From Streblospio benedicti (Eukaryota; Annelida; Polychaeta; Spionida; Spionidae): a stretch of 64,000 bases of DNA. Positions 12,464 through 24,400 of the stretch are shown piece by piece. Made by a program: the position numbers and the translations under genes. How positions within the stretch are numbered: position 1 is the stretch's first letter; every line of letters starts with the position of its first letter. The stretch spans positions 61,154,938 through 61,218,937 of the forward strand of contig CM032669.1 in assembly GCA_019095985.1 (NCBI GenBank), in the 5' to 3' direction. The notes under the pieces are model-generated. The model was not told the DNA's origin, did not search any database, and saw only the letters and a program-made list of their open reading frames with translations.

Positions 12464-15400
12464 CTGTAGACGGCAGAACCACGTTAGGGCGCATAGTGTA
12501 CATACTAGTCACTAATCATGGGGGGCGCATAATGTTCATCCAGGACTAATCGTCAAGTTGAGATTGGTGGGTGCGTGATGTTTGGAACGGGGCGGACGGC
12601 AAACGTTACTGGGTGGAAATGGAGTCCAGAGGGCAGAATGGTAGGGCACGTGAGCGTGTTCATACTAGAGACTACTATGCCTGCTGTCAGCTAATCATGT
12701 TCAGGTCGGTGCGTTATGTTTAGAATGGAATGTTAGAGCAGCGGGGAGCACATCATGTAAATAGCACAAGATAGGGTACAAGGCTCAGAAAAACAGCATG
12801 ACTAAAATATCTACTTTTGAAAGTTCTCCGTGGACTTGAATGAGGACGGTTTCTATTGGGGGAGCATTTATGTTTGTTTTATGAAATTTGACTATTCTGT
12901 CAATGTGTATTATTGAGTCTTAATTTTTCAGTATGCATTTACATAGTGCTATACTAAGCATGCATTTTTTTTTGTTTACATAATGATAACAAGTGATATA
13001 ACAAAACAGTTTAAAAGTCAATATAAAAAAACCTGAAAAAATATCAACACACAAAATAACCTTTTTTCTAGGTGTGTTGGACTGGACGGTCGTTCCTAAA
13101 CAATTATCTATCTTCAACAGAAAATGGTGTGTGTAAATTCGGGGTGGACACGTTTTGTTATAAACTAGAGACGTGTGCAGAATTATGCATTGTGCAGAAA
13201 AAAACCCAGCCTCTTTGTGAACTTTTCTTGTGGATAAATGAAGCCACACGTCATTACAATGGCTCTAAAATATATTGACAAACCCACTAAAAATTATAAT
13301 ACATATTAAATCCCGAAAATTGGGATCTTTGTCGTGAATCGAGTTACTATGGTTGATGGCTGATTAACTTCAAACTATGATTGTGTTAAGACAAAATTCA
13401 GTTTTTTGTGTTATGAAAATTTTTGGGAAAAATCAATTTCAAATAGTAATTCCTGAAAAATTTGCCAAGAATTATGCCAATCAATAATTTTGCTTTGTTT
13501 CACTATTTTTCACACAACATGACCTCAACTTAATTTTACCACAAGCTTTGTAAATCCTGACGATATAGTGCTTACCAGTATTCTATATAACTGTTCACTG
13601 ATCAAACCCTGATGAGTTTTATACCCTGCTCGGATGACAAAACCTTACCGTAAACACGACAAGCTAAACAGCAGCGCTCCACAATGTACCCGCTGCATAG
13701 AACACAACGTGCCCCCCCAAAAAAAAAAAAAAACAACAAAAACACAACCCCCCCCCCAAAAAAAAAAAACTAAAAAAAAAAAACTAAAAATAAGAATTTA
13801 AAAAAAAACACAACGTACCCCACTGCTGTGCGTGCTGCGTGGTGGCTCCGCCGAGCTCTGCTGCGTCGTGGAACGTGTCTCCGCCGTCGTTAGCCTCGAG
13901 GATGCTGTGGTGCTCCCCGCCGCCCAGCGCCGGGTTGATCGAGGATCCCGTGATGGACATCTGGACGGCAGCCGAGCTCACCCCCCCGCCACCCCCGCCG
14001 GGACTCGAACCCACACCACCTGTAGGCGGGAGAGCGCGGCGTTAGGTCATTGGTAGAGGAAAACACAATACAGCTAAACCTCGATTTTACGCCGACATTG
14101 GGCGTCCATACTTCGAGAACTATGTAAGTGCGTTATGTGCTGCGCTGCCATTGGTCGAGATCGCGTAGTGTTAGACCTAAACACGGAAATGATTGCTCAT
14201 GCGCGCAGCAAGTTTCCTTGTGCGCAATTATGGCTGGTTCGAAGGTAAACAACTTGCATAAAGGGTATTTTTGACAATATTTTCATAATACACTTATAAG
14301 AATATACAATAAATGGGGTCCACGGTCAATCCGCGTTACACAGAAATTCGCACAAAATCGAGGCGCGTTATATCGAGGTTTAGCTGTAATTTGAAGTATG
14401 TCAGAACTCAAAGGCACTTTGCTGGCTACACCTTCTTCGTGATAACAAGTTTCTATTGCTGTCCATTGTTACGTGATGTAGTGAGAAAAAACATGATTCA
14501 TTTCTAACCTTCTCTCTCTGTCCATCAGGTATAATTCTACCACAATATAGAGGTTTCACAACGTTCAGCTTCTGCTTGCCACAAGTTATCAAATGATCTT
14601 CGACTTTAGATTGGCCAATTTTGAACTTGGAATCACAGACATTTGAGACTTACCCAGCGGGTTGGAGGTTGAGAGACTTACCCAGCGGGTTGGAGCGTAG
14701 GTTGAGAGCCCCCATAGGTGTGGACGAGCGGCGACTCACCCCCAGGCCACCAAAACCACCCGGCGTCTCGGACTGAAAAAACAAACGCTCCACAGTCTAG
14801 CGGCAGCAGGTGCACAGGTTTGACTGCGTTTATTTGCGCCCTTAAAGTGCCTTTGTCCCTTAAAGATTTATTTAAAGGTATCGATCTGGACTTGAATTTC
14901 TGGGCAGAAACTTTGGTTTGGTTTGTGGCTGTTCTAAATTTTCTCTGTTAAAACTTCTGTTTTTATATATTCTAATCTATTCAATGCTTAACTCAATAAA
15001 GCTATAACCCTGTCAACACATCATGCCTTCATGTCAGCAATTATATTGCGAGTTCAAAATATTGAAATTACAAATTTTAATAGATGGCGTCTAAATTTTG
15101 AAATGTAAAACGCTTAAATAAAGCCATGAACAAAACAAGAAAAACAGAGGTCAGGATTGCGTGAGAGAGCAGGACTCAGCAGGACGAGTACTTCTTGACA
15201 ATATACGTATAATATACGATAGAACTTCCTTATCCAAATATTGCCTATCGTGGATTTTCAGGCATTTACCAAATGCACTTTTCTGGCTGCAGCTTTGTGA
15301 TAAATGGTTTCTACTGTAATTATTTCCATGAAAATCCACTCGTCTTGCTAAAAAGTGAAGGTTTTTTCTCATCAATACTTTCCTGACCCTGAAAACTAAC

Positions 15401-18400
15401 TAAAATCGAAGACAAACTGGGATACGCCTCTTACAATTCTACATAACACCGGGTGCGAGGTTCTTGGTCTTGGTTTTTTCTACAGAACAAAACGTCAACT
15501 GTCACTATCTCTCATTCTCGCATGTACGTTTTTAATGGTATTCCTATCAACATCAGGTCTTCGTCACATTCGTCGCCCCTCTCAGTATGAATTTCTTGTT
15601 CGTCGATAGTGTAAACATCCTTCAATACGTGCAATACTTTTGTCAATGATTAGCTCTCTGTGAATTTTACTTTATTGTAACATAAGCTTCATAAACGAAA
15701 TGAAGGCATTTAAAAACATTACACTGAAAAATAACTAAACTGTTCAATGACATTCGAAAGGGGAAAAAGTACATAACCAAAAACAATTTAAATCCTCTTT
15801 TGAAAAGAGCAGAACATTAGTAACTATTGTGCAAGATGAAAGCTAACGAACAGGTAAACGCCTATTTTCTCTGGATAATTCATTGAAAACCTGTGATATT
15901 GTTATGACATCACATCGTGAAGAAGCCCATAGCATGGGGTGAAAGCTTGATATTGGTTTTCAACAAATCATCCAGAGAAAATAGGTTTTAACTGCCATTC
16001 GGCCCGATAAAGTTCTTGCAATAACAACGAAAGTCTCGCTAAAATGACAGTGAGTTTGGTTACTAAACATCGCTTTCAAAATTCTTGTATAAAATCATGA
16101 ATGAAGGAACCCAGTTTATTTACATGAAGTTTACATTCTTTGAGGTGTTTTAACTTGTTCTTTAGTACAGTAGAACCTCCAATTAAGACCACCTCTATAA
16201 TAAGACCACTTTTCACAGTCCCAAACCTTCATAAAGCTAGCAAAATGATCCTCTGTATAGAGACCACCTCTCTATTGAGACCACCTAACACTGGTCCCAA
16301 AGGTGGTCCTAATAGAGAGGTCCTACTGTACTTAAAACCTGGCTAGACGGATCTAAAAAAACAAAAACAAAAAAAAACAAAAACAAAAAAAGAGTTGTTG
16401 AGATAACAACGAAAGTCTCGCTAAAATCACAGTGAGTTTGGTTACTAAACATAGCTTTCAAATTCTTGTATAAAATCACGAATGAAGGAACCCAGCTTAT
16501 ATTTCGATGAAGTTCACATTCTTTGAGGTGTTTTAACTTGTTCTTTAGTACTTAAAACCTGGCTAGACGGATCTACTGAGTGGTGACTCACCCTGTAGAG
16601 GGCGTGTGTGGTTGAGGGACGCGTCTCCTGGGCGAGGGCGTTGTACTTGTCACCGCCGCGCTCCTTCAGTGTGGTCCGAGCCTCCTTTTCGTGCACGGCG
16701 CTGCTTGCCCGCACGCTACCAGCCACAAACTGCGTCTTCTTCTGAAGGGAAAAAACACGCTCAATAATCGCGCACTTGGCGTTGATTGCGGTTGGCTTTT
16801 GATTGCAAATAGTTGGTGGTATGTTTAAAAAGGCGTGACTTGTCAATTGCTCCTGAAATGTAGAACGATCGCAGAAGTTGACTTGTGATGTGATAAAAGG
16901 GCCAAATAATCTATCGCCATTGGAAAGCCAAAGGCATTGTAGAAAATGTGCGCATTATTGTGAAATTTAGCGTGAATTTCAGATGATTAAATTAGGTGAA
17001 AATATAGTGATACACTTAATGATTATATCTTAATGTTTTGTACGAAAAACTTAATTCGATTCTAATGAAATATTTTCTTTTCTACATGCACATGCACAAA
17101 CTTGGAATAAATACTTTTGTTTTCATAGAAAAAAGCTTCAGTTTTCATGCATTAAAGTAGAATATAGGAAAGATATTCGTTATGTAACACATGCTCTGGG
17201 TAAAAAAGTATATGAAAAGCAAATGAATAAATGAACATGCACAAAACTCTGTCCAGAAAATTACAGGAATGAGAGAGAGTAACATTAGATCATGCCACTG
17301 TACAGTTTTCCTTATCAGTAATAACAACCCATGTTCAAAGCAAGCGAATGTAGTTAAGAGTCTACAACATAAAAAGAAATAAGAGATACATTTCAACTAG
17401 GTCTGTTTATAATACACACATGATCATAATTTCTACGAAGCCAATGAAATTCAGAACAAATAAGACGGCCCACTATCATTGAATGCAACATTTCTAAAAA
17501 AATATCCTTATTAACTAAATCCCATTGGCCTGAATAGAAAAATCATGTGATAACGTTCTCCATGCGTTCGATACTGATACGTTCACACTGGACAACGAGC
17601 GTGGTAATTAGCAGTTTTGGCATACCAAATTTAGTCTGTTAGTTTCTGGGAGAAGGCATGCCAGCATAGGCGCGGAGGTTGCGTTTGGGATGCAGCTTTG
17701 TTACCCTGGTGTCCGTCCGGCAATTGGGAGCAGACGCCTTCTGTAAATCCACTCTCTTTGAATGATCAGATGGCATTTTGGATTGACGTCCTTTCCCAAA
17801 TGTAGATTTTGAATCCGCCAATTTGCTGCATGTGTTGACATTTTGGAAGTTTAATTGGTGCCTGTCTTTCGTACGACTGGGTTGAATGCTGGTGATGTCT
17901 GTGTAGATTTCTTCATCTTTAAATTCTGAACGTTTGTTCTTCTCAAAATTGCTTACATAATTTTTTGTTGCCTTATTGTTTTTAAGTTTATCTCGCTCGT
18001 TAGTTTTCGATGAATTCATAATCGCTTTATTTTGAACATTGGGAAGGTTCGGCAGCGTTGGTAGGTTATTTGACTTGCACTTTTTAGCCTGGTGCTTGTC
18101 AGAATCTATCATCATTTGACTTTTAATTACTGGTAATGTTATATTTAAATGTTTGAATTCCGAAAATGTTTCACCAGGTTGAAACTGACAAGAAACATCA
18201 CGAGTCATCTCCACTGAAATTGGCTTTTGATCACTTGCTTTACGATTTGATGGTGGCTCCTTTGATTTTTTCTTCGTCAAATCAATATGAGGCAGCGTTA
18301 CATTCTGTTGAGCCTTTACTGCTGGTAACTTCATGCTACATAAATCATTTGCTTGTTTTTTACCATAGTATGCATTTTCATTTGGAGCCTTCTGCATAAA

Positions 18401-21400
18401 AGCTTCCTGTCTAATATTCTGCCCACTCTCTTTGGTCCCGAGGTTCACAATTGGTGGAAGTTTTAGTGGCGATTTATCTCTATGCTTAATAATGGTTTTA
18501 TTTTGCGTGACAATCGGTGGCAGCTTAAACTCATCATTACTCGAGTGAGAAGTTGTAAATACGTCTAATCTGTGAGGAGTACGAATCGGAGGCAAAAACT
18601 CAGAGTAGCCACTATCCATCAAATACATTGGTTTGGACATTGATGGAATTTTTTCATGTACAAGATAGGTCTGGTTAAACGCGTTGTTTTCTCCCACCCT
18701 TGCCGGGTGTTTCTGTCTACTTTTAGGTGCATTTCTAATTGGAGGGAGGACAGCTGGTGCAGGCGGCAACGGGTTTAGATTCATTCGCTCATCTTCCGAT
18801 TGTGTCCCCTCTGAAAGCTCCCCAAGATAGCGAATATTGCGCCTATATTCATCTAGATATTTTTGCATTGTTTCTTCTTCATTTTGCTTTAGTTTCGAAT
18901 CATCCACTTCGGGTGGCAGCCCTGGAGTTGGCACAGTCACAGACTTTGCACGTGTCCCATTTGAGCCTTTATCAACATGCCCTTGTTTTCTTTTCTCTAC
19001 CACTGAGCCTCTATCCGCTTGCTCTCGTTTTGACAAACATCGACAGCGTTTATAAACTTTAACGCCCTTCACATTGGGAGCGTTCCATGCTTTAGGATGC
19101 TTCACTCTAGCAGACGTCACGCTTGGGAAAGCGGGCGCCACAGGCCTCTGATAAACGCTCCACGGCTTCTCATGGACGCCCCGCGAATTCCACGCCTTCG
19201 GATGGTGCACCTTGGTGGAAGAATTTCTAAGGAACGTCACTAGATTCACTTTCTTCTTGACTGCGGGATATGTAACCGCGGGTCTCTGTGACTTTGGCCG
19301 GGGATGTAGGGTCATTTTTGTGCCCGTGACCACCAGGTCGGCCCATTCTGCCCGCTGAGTCCGGCATAAACACGGCGTCACAACACCCGGTGTAACCAAC
19401 TTCTTCGATTTTCTCTGTTTTCACCAGGGAAACAAGTGGGAAGAAAATGAAACTTAATTTTTCTCTCCAAAAATGTAATAGATTTTTTTAAAAAAAGCAA
19501 CTACCTAGATTTGACTTTAAAATCAAGACGAATATACTTTAATCATAACTAATTGGTGATTGACGTAGAAACAGTGAAACAAAATATGTACAGTGATAAT
19601 TCATAAATCAAGTTATTTACAAAATAAAATCACAAACAGTAAAGCATAAAAGTTGTGATTGATTTCGAGTGGTATCACTGAAATGTTAATAGCCTGCATC
19701 GGACATACATCTAGCTGCTGTCTCAGTTAAACCATTACTAACAAATATCATTCATCGAATTTTGTAAACTTGTCACTGTTAAATGTTGAACTATATCTGA
19801 TAACACATGGAAAACCATAATTAAATAATCATAACAATTTTCATCAAAGAAGACATTATGTAATCGGCAAAAAATAATATCGCTTTACAGCTGATGATTT
19901 AGTATTAACAATTTACACATTTAAAAAAAAGGTAGACTCTAAAATTGCAAATCTCAAAGTGCTTATTTAAAGTGCTTATTCATGTTCCTAACCCTCTTGC
20001 ACATACACTAGATCATTGGTATCATCCTTTAATATTACCCTCTGTAAGTTTTCATCTATCTTTGTAGACACGACACACAATTTGCTATAAATATAGTGCA
20101 ATTATAGTGCAAAATTATTGGAATCCGTGGCATTTGAAAAAGACAAGCATAAAACGCACATGTGCTGTGTGAATATTGTGAGAAGCAAGACCCCAACATC
20201 CCTGTATCTCAAAACATTCCATTGACTAGCGTCCTTTTCCAAACAGAATCGTACCCTACCTTTGGATTGCGCGCATCCACAGATCCCATTCTAATATGTT
20301 CCGGGCGGTGTCATAAACCTCTTACTTACTAATAACTATCTCTATGAGGATTGAGCTTACCTATACTTCTTGCAGGGTCTGTAAATGGCATGTCTGTATG
20401 TCCTCTGTTATATCATATGCATGTTTGTTTGACTGATTGCTCTCCATCAACAGTGTATGTGATCGTAGATCCAATAAAATTCTTATGTCCAGTTGATTTT
20501 TTGTTAATTGGTATAAGCAGTGTGTCTCATGGTTCAATTATTCTAATGTATTTGACTGCTTTTCTTACAAAAATAGCTCTAAAATTAAAAAAAAATTTCT
20601 CGTATCTGATCGTGGTTATGCCAGTAGTTGTGTCAGTCTCGACAGGGATTGCATACCTTAGGTTCGGGCGAGTCCATTCCTCCAGGCAGGGGTGGCAGAT
20701 TGTTATGTACCTTAGATTTGGGTGAGTCCATTCCTCCGGGCGGGGATGGCAGGTTGCTATGTACCTTAGGTTCGGGCGTGTCCACTCCTCCGGGCGGGGG
20801 TGGCAGGGCCTGTATGGGGGGCAGGGCTCCGTTGCGCGTGTAGGCTGCGAGGGGGGGCGGGGGGGACGTGGACAGGCGATGGCCATGGAGCACGACGTTC
20901 TGTAGCTGTCGCTCGCTCTCATGGTCCTAGAAAAACAGCGCAGGGATGTGTTACACGTATACAGTAGGACGGTGAATGGCGTGTGCTTGAAAGTGAAAAT
21001 TATATATATTTGAGCACTCTTATATTTTGAGTAATTTTGCTATCATTATGGCAAAAATTCACTACAAAATACACTTTCCGGCAGAATAACCCATAATGAA
21101 GACAAACGCTGCGTATTCTTCCATCTCAGACAGCACAGTAATTGGTCGTTTGGTCGTCAGAGGCGACTCACGTTTTGTCCAAACGACCCAGACTTCAACA
21201 TGAGTCATCCGTATGATCATCAATATTTGAAAGATATTACACCATTATTTGCTTTCTTTTCATTCACGTTTCAATCTGCGTTAGTTTCATGGGCGCGGCC
21301 ATATTTGTTTACATTCAGAGCGCCACCTACCGGCAATCCACTAAAATAATTTCAACTAGTTATTGCCGGTAGCGCGGAAAAAACGTGTCTGCGCGCTGGT

Positions 21401-24400
21401 TTATTTGCGTTGTGATAAATGCATGTTGCATCGGGCACTAGTATGTAAGCCGTGCCAAAATGGCTACCATAAGGAAACATATCAATGTGTTGAAATTTCT
21501 TGTTATATACTCAAGATATTAAAGTAACTTTAAAATAAATTATATACGATCATTCCTATTGAGGTTTTACATTAAGTTATCTACTTTTAACCCTGATGAC
21601 ACTGCTTCTAAATAGCCATTTGACGGATTTATATGATGAAACATGTCAAAGATTTTGGCAGCCAAAAACGTGAAATGTTCAAATGATATGGCCGGTTTAG
21701 GCCGTTGGCTCTAGGAGTAAGTGTTGCTAAGTTATAATAAGTGTTGTTATTTATAGAATTTTCTTGTATGATAAATGTATGCAAAAACACAAATACCCAT
21801 ATTATTTCTGGACGACCCAGAATATTACCCAGACCACCTACATTTTGTGGTAGGTCGTCCGGACGGGCACGCTACGATTTAGAATTACCGTTCTCTCTGC
21901 ATCTTTGCATACTGCAACTTCCTTATTCCGATTCCCATGATAGACTCGACAATACAAAGAAAGTTTGACTGCACCAACTTTTTTTTTGTCACTTCGGTCG
22001 AAGGCCCCGCAATGGGAGCAGCATCGTCAAGTTTATGTGAAAGAAAGTAGTAGTGTAACAAATAGAGCTCTGAATATCAGATGTCAATAGACCTCTGAAG
22101 CATAACTATTGCTCATTGAAAATATGACCAACCGCTTTTAATCCCAGAAATGGAATGAGGTCAAGCGATCAATCCGAGGAATTCAATCAATCTAAACAGG
22201 TCACGTAAAGTGATAAATCACATCAATCCACCGTCAGGCGTAACATTTTCAGCAGACGTCAATTTGCTTGACATCTGACACTACTCAAGATTGAGCAAAT
22301 CGATAGAGCTGTGAAGGTTTCTACTCACGGCGTTTGGCGTTTTGACGCGGGTCTCTGGGTTTGGCAGTGGCGCGAGCCTGCCAAGCCGTCCTGCGGGCGC
22401 CATGCGCTGCCCGCGCCCCGCGGACATGAGGCGTGAGGACTCGCCCGTCTTGCTGGCCGGCCGACCCACCACCCCCAGGGCCAGCACACCCCCGCCCCCA
22501 GCCCCGCCCAGCTTGAGGTTGGTAAAGCTGGAGCCGGGACGACCCAGGCCACCGTCCAGGGACTCCCTGTAACGGAGAGAGGCTTGTGGTTAGTGGAGTG
22601 GATTTATTCACGATTTGAAAACGTGTACGGTCAAAATAGAGCAGGCAGCAGCAGCAATTGGTCGTAATAGCTGCTTGTTTAGTTGATTATCAAGAAATCT
22701 ATCAATCGAATTTTGAGTTTGTTTGAGCAGGCCCTAATTATTCCTCAATGAGAAGGTGTGGCCTGGCTGCCCAGTCTACATTGATTAGTTAAGGTTTATT
22801 CAGGATTTGAAAACATGTACGGTTGAAATATAACAGGCAGTACAGTAATTGGTGGTTTGGTCGCCAGAGACAAGCTTTTGTTTTGTCAGGGTGACTCAGA
22901 CTTCAAGTTGACTAGTCCGAAAGGTCGTTAAGAATAGATTTATTTAGAAGTTGAAAACATGTACAGTCAAAATACCAAGTCTAATGGTGAGAGAGCCTTT
23001 TAAAATAGCAGCAGCTAAATTGTGGAATATACTTCCTCTGTCCATACGACAATCAAAGAATTATACCATTTTCAGATCCGAATTAAAGCACCATTTGTGC
23101 AGGCCTGGAATCCCTGCACATGAACATTTAATGGAATTTGTGGTATAAAAATATTATTTCATTGTATTGTACAATACTGACCATAGCGTGGAGCGTTCAC
23201 GGGTCTTAAACAGTGTTAAACTGTTTGTTCCGCTCTGATAACACTAACCCCAACATTACCATCTTTTGACAACATTTGCAAACTTTTCTACGAGCCCCCA
23301 TTACTGACTCAAACTTTGAGCATTCACGCGTGTTTTACAAATGTGTGTCAGCGGCAATACAGAGATTCTCATCACAAACCCGTGTTAGCTCCACACAAAC
23401 CCGAACACCACCACCTTCCGACAACATTTACAAGCTTTTCTGCGAGCCCCCATACTGACTCAAGTGTGGAGCATTTGCAGGTGTTTTAAAAACATGTTAA
23501 ACTGTTTCCTCCTTTCTGGCCAACAATAAACCTGAACACCACCACCTTCCAACAACATTTACAAAACTTTTCTATGAGCCGCCCCCCCACCGACCCGAGT
23601 GTTGAGCGTTCGCGGGTGTTGAGCGCCTTGGTTGAGATGGTGAGGAGGCCGTCCAGGCCGCCGTCCAGCTGGTGGGCCGCGGTGGGGTATAGCCGCATGA
23701 TGCCGGCGCCTCCCGCCGCGCCGGCGCCACCACCGTGTCCCCGCGCCAGCAGCGCCGCCTCCCGCGAGGACCGGGCGCCGTCACGCGCAGACGCCGCCGC
23801 AGGGAGGCCTCCAGGCAGCGCAGGCACCGCATCCAGGTCCGACAGCTCTGGAGGGGGAGGGGGGATTTAAGATTCAGGGATTTACATTGATTTTCAACTT
23901 CACTTGCCCCATCGGGCAAGTATTAGCGGGTTTTTTTCTTGCCCTCGTAGTCATTGAAATTGCTTGTGTTTTTTTTTTACCCTTTTGAAGCCGATTTTAT
24001 TTTCACTGTTTTTTTGCAGCCCACTGCCGCTACGGCTTTTCGCTTGACAAGTTATTCACCGTCCGAGGTTTCCTCGTAGAGAGTGAAATATAATCCTTCT
24101 TGGGCTTTTTATCAGAACTTGTTTATATTTACAGTATACATTCAAGAGATTGTCTAGATTCTTATTTTCACCATTATAAATAAAGATACATACAGCATCA
24201 CCTTCGATTTTGACAATTTCGAGTAATCGCCCATTCATTTGACAACTTCCGCTGGCAATTTTGAATGTGATAATATCAGTAGTAATTTTAATTGTAGCAA
24301 CGTTTTATCGAGGATACACACAAAACACAATATAAACCATCCATATTTCATAAAATATATTTTTGCTTACAATATCACGGACCAAAAACGTGTTCAAACT

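Larger units (their letters stand above)
14405..15330. other. Weakly repeated intronic segment and exon 11
   Basis: About 65 bases at 14405-14470 (GGCACTTTGCTGGCTACACC, then GTGATAACAAGTTTCTATTG) resemble 15270-15330 in the same orientation. They may be two old copies of a dispersed element. Nothing else was seen in 14800-15860. Confidence 0.4.

Noticed and set aside
20351-20725. 124-codon plus-strand ORF
   Set aside because: Partly antisense to the exon-9 repeats and otherwise AT-rich with random composition.
22321-22611. Alternative minus and plus frames over exon 8
   Set aside because: Open only because GC-rich DNA lacks stops; phase and the RPGSS family match select one frame.
23572-23919. 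Alternative frames over exon 7
   Set aside because: The frame LSDLDAVPALPGG joins exons 6 and 8 in phase; the others do not.
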